DNA of 8,190 nt, taken from positions 1-8,190 of the forward strand of contig JBILVB010000166.1 of the NCBI GenBank assembly GCA_044370695.1. The letters run 5' to 3'. This document shows positions 1 through 6,352 of the stretch, piece after piece (positions within the stretch are counted from its first letter, which is position 1; every line of letters starts with the position of its first letter). Below the pieces are notes generated by a model. That model made no database searches, was not told the origin of the DNA, and saw nothing but the letters and a program-made list of their open reading frames with translations. Both the position numbers and the translations under genes were made by a program. The DNA comes from JBEIFW01 sp044370695. GTDB taxonomy: Bacteria > Actinomycetota > Acidimicrobiia > Acidimicrobiales > Ilumatobacteraceae.

Positions 1-173
1 AGCGCGCCGGCGACCCCGGGCAGCACGCCGTGAGCGAGCGCGTCGCCGATGAAGGCGAGCCCGCGCAGAACGACGTAGGTGCCGGCGACGGCGCAGGCGA
101 CGGAGATGAGCGAACCGGCGAGCAGCGCTCGCAGCAGGAACTCGTTGTCGACGAAGGGGCTCAGGAGGCTCAT
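1..173 (-). CDS. znuB: Zinc/manganese ABC transporter permease, ABC-3 family (N-terminal part, cut by window edge)
   Basis: Only the first 57 residues lie in the window; the gene continues past base 1. The visible protein begins MSLLSPFVDNEFLLRALLAG and continues with a hydrophobic helix and the stretch VLRGLAFIGDALAHGVLPGV. That resembles the start of ABC-3 metal permeases (ZnuB/MntB/TroC), where the first helix is followed by a conserved segment ending in a histidine-containing ALAHGVLPG-like motif. It should form the membrane channel that moves Zn2+ (or Mn2+) delivered by the receptor encoded just upstream. The ATG at 173 is ten bases after the receptor stop, with only a weak GGCCGG-like ribosome site, so translational coupling is likely. 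Upstream ATGs at 187 and 184 are in a frame that stops at 170. The ATPase gene is presumably further left. Zinc specificity is taken from the neighbour and the operator. Confidence 0.85.
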   Translation of the reverse strand, partial: MSLLSPFVDNEFLLRALLAGSLISVACAVAGTYVVLRGLAFIGDALAHGVLPGVAGA

Positions 174-183
174 CCGGCCGACA

Positions 184-1254
184 TCATGGCGTGCCGAGTG
201 CCCCCGCGATGCCGTTGGCGAGGAGGGTCAGGAAGGTCGCGTACCGACCGTCGGCAGGCATCGTGTGGGTGGCGAGTTCCACGACGCGGACGCCGGCTTC
301 CCGGGCGAGGGCGTCGGCGGTGGCTTTCGGGGTGCCGATCTCGGTGAACAGGACGGTCACCTTCTTGGTGGCGATGATTCGCTTGAGCTCGGCGAGTTCC
401 TTCGCCGAGACCTCGGCCTGGGAGCTGAGGGAAGGCACGACGGCACCGACCAGCTCGAACTCGTAGCGGTCGGCGAAGTAGCCCATCGACTCGTGGCCCG
501 TGACGAGTTTGCGGCGGGCGGCGGGGATGCCGGCGAGCTGGTCGCGGATGCGGGCATCGAGGGCCCGCAGACCGTCGGCCGCAGTGGCGGCGCGGCCGGC
601 GGTCGGGATGCCGGCGGCGTCGAGGGCAGCGCCGAGGGCGGTCGCCACGTCGGCCATGCGGATCGGGTCGAGCCACAGGTGCGGGTCTTCGGCCCCGTGG
701 TCGTGGTCGTGATCGTGGTCGTGGCTGTCCGCCGTCGCCCGGGGCGTGATGTGGTCCGAGGCGCGGAACACCTGGACGCCTTTCGCGCTCGCCTGGTCGA
801 GCGTCTCGTCGAAGCCGGCCTCGAGATCGAGGCCGTTGACCACGACGAGCTTCGCCGTGCCCACGGCCGCGATGTCCTTGGCCGACGGGGCCCAGTCGTG
901 CGGGTCGACCCCGTTGCCCATCAGGACGGTCACCTTGGCGGCGGTACCGACGATGTCACGGACGACGGCGCCGAGGACCGGGGTGGACACGACGACCGTG
1001 GGCAGGGGTGCCGCGGGGACGGCCGTCGGCGCAGCGGACGAGCTCGCCGCGGGGGTCGAACTCGGCGCAGCGGTCGTCGGGCTCGATGTCGCCCCGCCCG
1101 CCGGTGGTGCCGACGTCGTCGCGGTGCTCGTGGCCGCCGCCGCCCCCGGGCTCGTGGACGACGGCGCGGCCGACGTCGGCTCGGACGACCCGCAACCGGC
1201 GAGGCCGAGCAGGCTGCAAGCAGCGACCGCTGCGATGCGGAGAGAGCGAGGCAT
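184..1254 (-). CDS. znuA: Zinc ABC transporter substrate-binding lipoprotein (ZnuA/TroA family)
   Basis: This 356-residue cell-surface receptor captures Zn2+ (possibly Mn2+) and hands it to the permease encoded next. The N-terminus MPRSLRIAAVAACSLLGLAGC is a lipoprotein signal peptide with lipobox LAGC, so Cys21 should be lipidated. Residues 23-86 are an Ala/Ser/Thr/Pro linker, longer than usual, as expected for tethering to a Gram-positive surface. The receptor fold follows. Likely metal ligands are His119 (VDPHDW), His192 (EDPHLWLDP) and His254 (VTGHESMGYF); I did not assign the fourth, with Glu305 (TEIGTPK) and Asp335 as candidates. The His-Asp run at about 178-186, just before the second ligand, is the charged loop typical of zinc rather than manganese receptors. 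The ATG at 1254 sits six bases after a -10 element and lacks a Shine-Dalgarno sequence, so the mRNA is probably leaderless. AztC is an alternative name for actinobacterial relatives. Confidence 0.93.
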   Translation of the reverse strand: MPRSLRIAAVAACSLLGLAGCGSSEPTSAAPSSTSPGAAAATSTATTSAPPAGGATSSPTTAAPSSTPAASSSAAPTAVPAAPLPTVVVSTPVLGAVVRDIVGTAAKVTVLMGNGVDPHDWAPSAKDIAAVGTAKLVVVNGLDLEAGFDETLDQASAKGVQVFRASDHITPRATADSHDHDHDHDHGAEDPHLWLDPIRMADVATALGAALDAAGIPTAGRAATAADGLRALDARIRDQLAGIPAARRKLVTGHESMGYFADRYEFELVGAVVPSLSSQAEVSAKELAELKRIIATKKVTVLFTEIGTPKATADALAREAGVRVVELATHTMPADGRYATFLTLLANGIAGALGTP

Positions 1255-1260
1255 GCTACG

Positions 1261-1289
1261 AGTCTACTGATTCTGAGAATCACTCCCAA
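1261..1289 (-). promoter_or_regulatory. Promoter of znuA, predicted leaderless
   Basis: Reading the minus strand, TTGGGA (1284-1289; 4 of 6 with TTGACA) and TAGACT (1261-1266; 4 of 6 with TATAAT) are separated by exactly 17 bases. Six bases (1255-1260) then lead to the ATG at 1254, so the expected transcription start is the A of the start codon. No Shine-Dalgarno sequence is present, which fits a leaderless message. The spacer contains the palindrome at 1268-1282. Confidence 0.65.
1268..1282. promoter_or_regulatory. Zur/Fur-family type operator (7-1-7 palindrome)
   Basis: TGATTCTGAGAATCA is a perfect inverted repeat: seven-base arms TGATTCT and AGAATCA around a central G. It shares the TGAT...ATCA ends and 7-1-7 layout of Fur-family boxes, including actinobacterial Zur sites. 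It lies between the -35 and -10 of the znuA promoter, where a bound repressor would block RNA polymerase. Zur with zinc as corepressor is the natural candidate; an unrelated metalloregulator is possible. Confidence 0.7.
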
Positions 1290-1360
1290 AGAGAGCGGAA
1301 CCGCTGGTTCGCGCGACCCCCTAGGCTCGGCCCGTCGGTTGGAGCCTGTCGGGGGTCGAC

Positions 1361-2149
1361 ATGGGGAGGCAGCGGCGATCGCTCGGTGGACTCGCAGCCC
1401 GCTGGCGTTCCCCGCGTGACGGTCCGCCCGTCGAGCCGGCACTCGGGGTCACCTCGTTCCACCTGTGGTGGCAGGACCTCGACGGGGGCACCCCGATCGT
1501 CGAGGCCTCCGCCGTGCTGACCGTGGTCCGGCCGCCTGCCGTCGATCGGCTCTACTTCTGGGCGCTGCAAGCGACGTTCCTCGACGGCGCCCGCTCCTAC
1601 GGTGGTGCACACACGGGGTTGCAGTGGAACCCGCGGCATCCGCGGAATCGGGCGGTGAACTGGGGTGGGTACGCCGACCCGCCGGAGTCGAACGTGTTGC
1701 GGGGCTCGGCCTCGACGCTGCCGAGCGCACCGGACGACCCCAACACCCGCGACTACGCCTGGGAGCCGGCTCGGCCCTACCGGTTCACGATCCGGCGCGG
1801 ACCCGACGGGTGGTCGGCCGATGTCGGGCCGGTCGGGGAGGCCCCGGTGGTGATCCGCTCGCTGTACGCCGGCGGGGATCGGCTCGCCGGTCTGGTCGTG
1901 TGGTCCGAAGTGTTCGCGGCGTGCAGCGATCCGCCGGTGGTGGTGCGCTGGAGCGGCCTGTCGGCGACGACGGCCTCGGGTGCGGTGGTGCGTCCTGCGT
2001 CGGTGCGGGTGAGTTTCCAGGGAAACGGGACGTGCCCGAACACCGACGTGCGGTTGACGCCGGACGGGATCGAGCAGGCCAGTGGCGTGGCGCGCACGGT
2101 GCGAGACGGCACGGTGCTCCCGGTGCCGGATCGAGGATCGCCGCGCTAG
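1361..2149 (+). CDS. Conserved hypothetical protein, probably beta-rich
   Basis: The product has 262 residues and no domain I can name with confidence. It has strong conserved-looking blocks rich in aromatics and glycine: FHLWWQD (33-39), YFWALQ (65-70), GGAHTGLQW (81-89), AVNWGGY (98-104), NTRDYAW (128-134) and W181SEVFAACSD. Together they resemble uncharacterised actinobacterial proteins I recall with the same YFWALQ/GGAHxGLQW/NWGGY order. There is no signal peptide or membrane segment, and two cysteines (188, 225) are in the C-terminal half. Alternating hydrophobic segments around VVVRWSGLSATTASG and ASVRVSFQG suggest a beta-sandwich, which is inference. No in-frame ATG or GTG follows in the first 30 codons, so ATG 1361 is the best start. 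Only GGGGG (1351-1355) resembles a ribosome site, and TAGGCT (1322-1327) is a weak -10. It is divergent from znuA; no shared function is evident. Confidence 0.7.
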   Translation: MGRQRRSLGGLAARWRSPRDGPPVEPALGVTSFHLWWQDLDGGTPIVEASAVLTVVRPPAVDRLYFWALQATFLDGARSYGGAHTGLQWNPRHPRNRAVNWGGYADPPESNVLRGSASTLPSAPDDPNTRDYAWEPARPYRFTIRRGPDGWSADVGPVGEAPVVIRSLYAGGDRLAGLVVWSEVFAACSDPPVVVRWSGLSATTASGAVVRPASVRVSFQGNGTCPNTDVRLTPDGIEQASGVARTVRDGTVLPVPDRGSPR

Positions 2150-2184
2150 GGTGCCCCTTCGCCGTTCGGGCAACCGGGCGGTCT

Positions 2185-2259
2185 GGCGACGTGGCCGAGT
2201 GGTTTAGGCAAGGGCCTGCAAAGCCCTGTACCTGGGTTCGATTCCCAGCGTCGCCTCCA
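2185..2259 (+). tRNA. tRNA-Cys (anticodon GCA)
   Basis: A complete cloverleaf can be drawn. The acceptor stem GGCGACG (2185-2191) pairs with CGTCGCC (2249-2255). The D stem GCC/GGC closes at 2194-2196 and 2207-2209. The anticodon stem AGGGC/GCCCT encloses loop CTGCAAA, placing GCA at 2218-2220. A four-base variable region precedes the T stem CTGGG/CCCAG with loop TTCGATT. The discriminator is T (2256), the known identity base of tRNA-Cys, and CCA (2257-2259) is genomically encoded. It starts 35 bases after the stop of the preceding gene and may be cotranscribed with it. Confidence 0.97.
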
Positions 2260-2277
2260 GCGTGGAACCTGGCCGAG

Positions 2278-2300
2278 GTGACGGCGTGCCGGGCCGTCAC
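2278..2300. terminator. Hairpin between convergent tRNA-Cys and DUF4193-like gene
   Basis: Arms GTGACGGC (2278-2285) and GCCGTCAC (2293-2300) form a perfect eight-pair stem with a seven-base loop. The hairpin covers the stop codon of the minus-strand gene (2297-2299) and lies 19 bases after the tRNA end. No T run follows on either strand, so termination on both strands is inferred from stem and position. Confidence 0.5.
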
Positions 2301-2842
2301 GACACGAAGCAGTCGACACAGACCGCTCGGTCGGCGTCGGCGAGGAGCCTGCGGTGCTTGACCAGGAAGCAGGACCGGCACACGAACTCGTCGTCGCGGC
2401 GTGGGCGGAGTTCGTCCTCCAGGATCGTTGTCGCCGCAACGAGTTCGGGAGCTTCCTCGTCGCCGTCGTCCTCGGGGGTCGCGAGCCGCTCCCGCAGCAC
2501 CTCGTCCAGGCCCAGCTCGACGTCGGTGTCGTCGGTGTCGTCGTCCGCGGCGCCCGCCCCGAGGCGGCGGCCGGGGCCCGCTTCGGCGCGCTCGTCGACG
2601 CCCGGCGTGAGCCCGAGGTCCGGGCCGAGCTCGACGTCCAGGTCGACGTCCTCGTCCCGCACACCCTCGCCGTCGGAGTCCTCGTCCCCCTGGAGGTCCC
2701 GGTCGAGGTCGGCGTCGAGGTCGGCGTCGAGGTCGGCCTCCGTACGTTCGGCGGCGCCGAAGAAGTCCTCGGCGGCTTCGTCGTCGCGGACGTCGAGATC
2801 GTTCTCGTCCTCGTGGAACAGTCCCTCCATCTCGTCGCGCAT
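2297..2842 (-). CDS. DUF4193-like zinc-ribbon protein with long acidic N-terminus
   Basis: The last 30 residues, DEFVCRSCFLVKHRRLLAD followed by a second CVDC pair, match the C-terminus I know for actinobacterial DUF4193 proteins (EFxCxSCFLVxHRxxLA...CxDC). Cys155, Cys158, Cys175 and Cys178 give CxxC-x16-CxxC, a probable zinc ribbon. The family's function is not established. At 181 residues it is much longer than the roughly 100-residue mycobacterial versions. The extra N-terminal part is extremely rich in Asp, Glu and Leu and contains the repeat (ADLD)n at about 36-50; it is probably disordered and strongly negative. The start at 2842 is supported by GGGGAGG (2851-2857) eight bases upstream, ahead of the alternative Met5. 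It is divergent from the monooxygenase gene across 121 bases. No clear minus-strand promoter was seen. Confidence 0.88.
   Translation of the reverse strand: MRDEMEGLFHEDENDLDVRDDEAAEDFFGAAERTEADLDADLDADLDRDLQGDEDSDGEGVRDEDVDLDVELGPDLGLTPGVDERAEAGPGRRLGAGAADDDTDDTDVELGLDEVLRERLATPEDDGDEEAPELVAATTILEDELRPRRDDEFVCRSCFLVKHRRLLADADRAVCVDCFVS
2702..2737. repeat. Three perfect 12-base tandem repeats inside the DUF4193-like gene
   Basis: The unit GTCGAGGTCGGC occurs three times without a mismatch (2702-2713, 2714-2725, 2726-2737). On the coding strand each unit encodes Ala-Asp-Leu-Asp. Since 12 is a multiple of three, copy-number change would lengthen or shorten the acidic tract without breaking the frame. 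Confidence 0.9.
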
Positions 2843-2871
2843 CGTCGCTGCCTCCCCGGGTGGCGGTGCTC

Positions 2872-2895
2872 GTGCCGGCGGTGCCGGCGGTGCCG
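2872..2895. repeat. 9-base tandem repeat in the divergent intergenic region
   Basis: GTGCCGGCG is present twice and a third partial copy (GTGCCG) follows, in the 121-base gap between the DUF4193-like gene and the monooxygenase gene. No function is evident; it may be simple replication slippage. Confidence 0.6.
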
Positions 2896-2951
2896 TCGGG
2901 CCACTGTCCCCGCTGCTCGGGAGGGCCGCCAGGGCCGATGGAACGCCTCGC

Positions 2952-2957
2952 TAGAGT
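2952..2957 (+). promoter_or_regulatory. -10 element of the monooxygenase gene, predicted leaderless
   Basis: TAGAGT is followed by exactly six bases and then ATG 2964, the same geometry as the znuA promoter (TAGACT, six bases, ATG). Transcription should begin at the start codon. No Shine-Dalgarno sequence precedes the ATG, and I could not identify a convincing -35. Confidence 0.5.
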
Positions 2958-2963
2958 CCGCGC

Positions 2964-4766
2964 ATGACCGTGCCGAGTGCGTCCGCTCCCGAGGCCTTCG
3001 ATCCCGACGCGTTGCGGGACCGCTACCGGGCCGAGCGCGACAAGCGCCTGCGCGCCGACGGCAACGAGCAGTACGTCGAGATCGCCGGCGAGTTCGCCCG
3101 TTACCTCGACGACCCCTACGTCGAACCGCTCGAGCGCCCGGCACGCACGGTCAACGTGGAGGTCGCCGTGGTCGGTGGCGGTTTCGGCGGGATGCTGATC
3201 GGCGCCCGCCTGCGTGAAGCCGGCATCGACGACTTCGTGATCATCGAAAAAGGCGGCGACTTCGGGGGCACCTGGTACTGGAACCGCTACCCGGGTGCGG
3301 CGTGCGACGTGGAGTCGTACATCTACCTGCCATTGCTCGAGGAGCTCGGGTTCCTCCCCGCCTCGAAGTACACCCCGGCCCCCGAGATCCTCGCCCACAG
3401 CCGGCGCATCGCCGAGCACTACGGCCTCTACGAGCGTTCGATGCTCCAGACCGAGGTGACCGAGGCGCGCTGGGACGAGGCCGCCCGGCGCTGGACGATC
3501 GCCACCGGCCGCGGCGACACCGTGCGGGCCCGGTTCCTGTGCATGGCCAACGGTCCGTTGCACCGCCCGAAGCTCCCCGGCATCGACGGCGTCGGCACCT
3601 TCGCCGGCCACTCGTTCCACACGAGCCGTTGGGACTACGACTACACCGGCGGCACCAGCGAGGGAAACCTCACCGGGCTCGCGGACAAGGTCGTCGGCAT
3701 CATCGGCACCGGGGCGACCGCGGTGCAGTGCGTGCCGCACCTGGGCCGAAGCGCGCAGCACCTCTACGTGTTCCAGCGCACCCCGTCGTCGATCGACGTC
3801 CGCAACGACCGCAGCACCGATCCCGAGTGGGCGGCGTCGTTGCAGCCCGGTTGGCAGCGCCGCCGCCAGGAGAACTTCACCAACCTCACCTCGGGCGCGT
3901 TCGACACCGAGGACCTCGTCGCCGACGGTTGGACCGAGATCATCGCGAAGCTGTTGCTGCGGGCCCGCCAGGGCGGTCTCGGCACCGATCCCACCGAGAT
4001 CGCCAAGGTGGTCGAGCTCGCCGACTTCGAGAAGATGAACCAGATCCGCGGCCGGGTCGACGAGGTGATCGACGACGCCGGGACCGCCGACGCGCTCAAG
4101 CCGTGGTACCGGCAGTTCTGCAAGCGCCCCTGCTTCCACGACGACTACCTGCCCACGTTCAACCGGCCGAACGTGACCCTCGTCGACACCGACGGCAAGG
4201 GCGTCGACCGGATCACCCCGCGCGGCGTGGTCGCCAACGGTGTCGAATACGAGCTCGACTGCCTGATCTACGCGACCGGGTTCGAGGTGGGCACCGATTT
4301 CACCCGTCGGTCCGGCTACCAGGTGTTCGGCGCCGACGGGCTCACCCTCACCGACAAGTGGGCCGACGGGGTGCGCACGTTCCACGGGTTGTTCTCCCGC
4401 GGGTTCCCCAACTGCTTCATCGTGTCGCCCGCCCAGTCCGGGTTCTCGGTCAACTTCCCGCACATGTTGAACGAGCAGGCCATCCACATCGCCCACGTCG
4501 TGCGCCGGCTGACCGACGACGGCGTCACCCGCGTCGAGGCCGCCCAGGCCGCGGAGGACGCCTGGGTGGCCGAGATCGTCGCCAACTCGACGATGAACCT
4601 CGCCTTCCTCGAGGCCTGCACGCCCGGCTACTACAACAACGAGGGCCGGCCGCAGGTGCGGGCGGCGCAGAACGGCAGCTACGGAAAGGGCCCGGTCGCC
4701 TTCGCCCGCCTGCTCGAGCACTGGCGCCGGAGCGGGGAGCTCGCCGGCCTGGAACGCAGCCGCTGA
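2964..4766 (+). CDS. Type I Baeyer-Villiger monooxygenase (FAD/NADPH)
   Basis: The 600-residue enzyme should insert an oxygen atom next to a ketone carbonyl, giving an ester or lactone, using FAD, NADPH and O2. Residues 1-60 are an extension ending DPYVEPLERP. The FAD Rossmann motif is GGGFGG at 71-76. Next comes GGTWYWNRYPGAACD (101-115), matching the long Baeyer-Villiger motif [AG]GxWxxxx[FY]P[GM]xxxD. FAGHSFHTSRWD (213-224) matches the class fingerprint FxGxxxHxxxW[PD]. The NADPH Rossmann motif GTGATA is at 248-253 and ATGF at 437-440. Asp115 and Arg388 (in CKRPCFHDDYL) appear to align with Asp66 and Arg337 of phenylacetone monooxygenase, so catalytic residues seem intact. The length and N-terminal extension resemble the large-ketone group around cyclopentadecanone monooxygenase; the substrate cannot be read from sequence. 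An acyl-CoA dehydrogenase gene follows after 150 bases on the same strand. Confidence 0.93.
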   Translation: MTVPSASAPEAFDPDALRDRYRAERDKRLRADGNEQYVEIAGEFARYLDDPYVEPLERPARTVNVEVAVVGGGFGGMLIGARLREAGIDDFVIIEKGGDFGGTWYWNRYPGAACDVESYIYLPLLEELGFLPASKYTPAPEILAHSRRIAEHYGLYERSMLQTEVTEARWDEAARRWTIATGRGDTVRARFLCMANGPLHRPKLPGIDGVGTFAGHSFHTSRWDYDYTGGTSEGNLTGLADKVVGIIGTGATAVQCVPHLGRSAQHLYVFQRTPSSIDVRNDRSTDPEWAASLQPGWQRRRQENFTNLTSGAFDTEDLVADGWTEIIAKLLLRARQGGLGTDPTEIAKVVELADFEKMNQIRGRVDEVIDDAGTADALKPWYRQFCKRPCFHDDYLPTFNRPNVTLVDTDGKGVDRITPRGVVANGVEYELDCLIYATGFEVGTDFTRRSGYQVFGADGLTLTDKWADGVRTFHGLFSRGFPNCFIVSPAQSGFSVNFPHMLNEQAIHIAHVVRRLTDDGVTRVEAAQAAEDAWVAEIVANSTMNLAFLEACTPGYYNNEGRPQVRAAQNGSYGKGPVAFARLLEHWRRSGELAGLERSR

Positions 4767-4875
4767 CGCCGGGCGCGGTCCGCCTGCGCCGCTGGCCGGT
4801 GGCCCGGGTCACGAGGCCCGTCCGGGGTGCCTTTCCGTGACCACCCCGCCGCGCGGCATGATGGCGGCGAGGGGC

Positions 4876-4891
4876 GCCCGCGTCGGCGGGC
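4876..4891. other. Small perfect hairpin upstream of the acyl-CoA dehydrogenase
   Basis: GCCCGC (4876-4881) and GCGGGC (4886-4891) pair across loop GTCG. It lies 13 bases before the ribosome site of the next gene. It has no T run. It could partly end monooxygenase transcripts or shape the leader of the next gene, but a chance GC-rich hairpin is equally possible. Confidence 0.35.
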
Positions 4892-4904
4892 TCATGTGAC
4901 CAGC

Positions 4905-4910
4905 AAAGGA
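4905..4910 (+). promoter_or_regulatory. Ribosome binding site fixing the acyl-CoA dehydrogenase start
   Basis: AAAGGA lies six bases before ATG 4917. The frame is open back to ATG 4827, but the 30 upstream codons encode an Arg/His/Gly-rich stretch unlike the family and have no ribosome site, so 4917 is preferred. Confidence 0.7.
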
Positions 4911-4916
4911 CGGCGT

Positions 4917-6239
4917 ATGCCTGGTGGTGCGCTCAAGACCGCGAGCATGGACGACTTCGACCTGCGGATGTCGGAGAAGGTCCGCCCGCTCTACGACGCA
5001 GTGGTCGCGTTCATCCGCGACGAGGTCGACCCGATCACCGAGGAGTTCCACCGGCTCGGCGAGAGCCGCACGGACCGCTGGAGCTGGGCTCCCGGGCAGC
5101 TCGAACTGCTCGACGGGGTGAAGGCCAAGGCCCGGGCCGCCGGCCTGTGGAACTTCTTCCTGCCCGACGCCGAGACCGGCGAGGGCCTCAGCAACCTCGA
5201 CTACGCCTACATCGCCAACGAGCTCGGCAAGAACCGCCTGGCGTCGGAGTGCCTGAACTGTTCGGCGCCCGACACCGGCAACATGGAGGTGCTCGAGCGG
5301 GTGGGCACGCCCGAGCAGAAGAAGCAGTGGCTCGAGCCGCTGCTGCGGGGCGAGATCCGCTCGGCGTACGCGATGACCGAGCCCGGCGTCATGAGCTCCG
5401 ACGCGAAGCAGATCGCCACCCGGGCTGTGCTCGACGGCGACGAGTGGGTCATCAACGGCGAGAAGTTCTACATCTCGGGTGCCGGCGATCCCCGCTGCAA
5501 GATCATGATCACCATGGTCAAGACGAACCCGGACGCCGACACCTACAAGCAGCAGTCGCAGATCCTGGTGCCGATCGACACCCCCGGGGTGGAGATCGTC
5601 GGCCCGATGTACGTCTTCGGTGCCGACGACGCGCCGCACGGCCACATGCACATCCGGTTCAACGACGTGCGCGTGCCCAAGGAGAACGTCCTGTGGGGTG
5701 AGGGCCGGGGCTTCGAGATCTCCCAGGTCCGCCTCGGGCCGGGCCGCATCCACCACTGCATGCGCTCGATCGGTGCGGCGGAGAAGGCCATCGAGTTGAT
5801 GGTCGACCGTGGCCTGAGCCGGGAGGGCTTCGGCAAGAAGCTCATCAACCTCGGCAAGAACATGGAGGTCGTGTCCCGGGCCCGTATCGAGGTCGAGGCG
5901 ATGCGGCTCATGGTGCTGCGGGCCGCCAAGGCCATGGACACCCTGGGCAACGCCGAGGCCCGCGTGTGGGTGAGCGCGGTCAAGGCGATGGTGCCGGAGA
6001 AGTGCTGCGACATCATCAACGAGGCCATCCAGATGCACGGCGCCGCCGGCATCTCCCAGTGGTTCCCGCTGGCCGACATGTGGCACAGCCAGCGCACGCT
6101 GCGCCTGGCCGACGGCCCCGACGAGGTCCACCACCAGGTGGTGGCCCGGGCCGAGGTGAAGAACCGCGAGGCCGAGCGCCTGGCGGCCGGCCGCGCCGCC
6201 GACCACCTGTCGCGCGGCTCGGTGTTCACCGGGCCGTGA
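4917..6239 (+). CDS. Acyl-CoA dehydrogenase, ACAD10/ACAD11-like
   Basis: The 440-residue FAD flavoprotein should oxidise an acyl-CoA at the alpha-beta bond, passing electrons to electron-transfer flavoprotein. The family blocks are in order: an N-terminal helical domain (SEKVRPLYDAVVAFIRDEVDP and on), the FAD-contacting MTEPGVMSSDA from residue 153, WVINGEKFYISGAGDP in the beta domain, and the C-terminal helical domain with MHGAAGISQWFPLADMWHSQR. Near the end, LADGPDEVHHQVVAR places Asp399 where medium-chain dehydrogenases have their catalytic Glu in YEG. ADGPDEVH is the version I recall for ACAD10/11-type enzymes, so Asp may be the base. Some of those enzymes act on 4-hydroxyacyl-CoAs together with a phosphotransferase partner, which is not in this window. 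The context after a Baeyer-Villiger monooxygenase suggests catabolism of a ketone-derived acid. A strong hairpin follows 39 bases after the stop. Confidence 0.92.
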   Translation: MPGGALKTASMDDFDLRMSEKVRPLYDAVVAFIRDEVDPITEEFHRLGESRTDRWSWAPGQLELLDGVKAKARAAGLWNFFLPDAETGEGLSNLDYAYIANELGKNRLASECLNCSAPDTGNMEVLERVGTPEQKKQWLEPLLRGEIRSAYAMTEPGVMSSDAKQIATRAVLDGDEWVINGEKFYISGAGDPRCKIMITMVKTNPDADTYKQQSQILVPIDTPGVEIVGPMYVFGADDAPHGHMHIRFNDVRVPKENVLWGEGRGFEISQVRLGPGRIHHCMRSIGAAEKAIELMVDRGLSREGFGKKLINLGKNMEVVSRARIEVEAMRLMVLRAAKAMDTLGNAEARVWVSAVKAMVPEKCCDIINEAIQMHGAAGISQWFPLADMWHSQRTLRLADGPDEVHHQVVARAEVKNREAERLAAGRAADHLSRGSVFTGP

Positions 6240-6278
6240 TCGGAGCCGGGTCCGCCGGCCGCATCATTCGAACCGCAT

Positions 6279-6308
6279 CGGGGGCCCGGCCACACGGCCG
6301 GGCCCCCG
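6279..6308. terminator. Strong GC-rich hairpin between convergent genes
   Basis: CGGGGGCCCGGCC (6279-6291) and GGCCGGGCCCCCG (6296-6308) form a perfect 13-pair stem with loop ACAC. It lies 39 bases after the acyl-CoA dehydrogenase stop and 44 bases beyond the stop of the convergent membrane-protein gene. No T run follows, as is common in high-GC actinobacteria; it probably ends transcripts from both sides. Confidence 0.8.
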
Positions 6309-6352
6309 GCGCGTCAGCGTTCCTGCGATCGACCTGCGTCGTGTTCCCTCGG

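Noticed and set aside
1298..1310. The small inverted repeat GAACC-GCT-GGTTC upstream of the zinc-receptor promoter as a second operator.
   Set aside because: The arms are only five bases, it does not resemble the 7-1-7 box, and such repeats are common by chance at this G+C.
79..1419. A 446-codon plus-strand frame opposite znuA.
   Set aside because: The znuA frame shows a lipobox, metal ligands and a promoter. The opposite frame is low-complexity Gly/Arg/Val and crosses the znuA promoter.
2702..2895. The short direct repeats near 2702-2737 and 2872-2895 as a CRISPR array.
   Set aside because: They are 12- and 9-base units joined head to tail with no spacers, and one set is coding.
1785..4721. 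A 978-codon open frame on the minus strand, opposite the monooxygenase gene.
   Set aside because: It runs antisense across the monooxygenase, the DUF4193-like gene region, the tRNA and part of another gene. Its product is Arg/Gly/Val/Asp filler with no domain, as expected from antisense of high-GC codons.
3302..4840. A 512-codon plus-strand frame overlapping the monooxygenase in another frame.
   Set aside because: The product is dominated by Arg, Pro and His, typical of a shifted reading of a high-GC gene.
4827..4916. An upstream ATG that would lengthen the acyl-CoA dehydrogenase by 30 residues.
   Set aside because: The added residues are Arg/His/Gly-rich and unlike the family, no ribosome site precedes it, and ATG 4917 has AAAGGA at good spacing.
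4809..6206. A 465-codon minus-strand frame opposite the acyl-CoA dehydrogenase.
   Set aside because: It shows no recognisable domain, and the forward frame has all dehydrogenase blocks in order.
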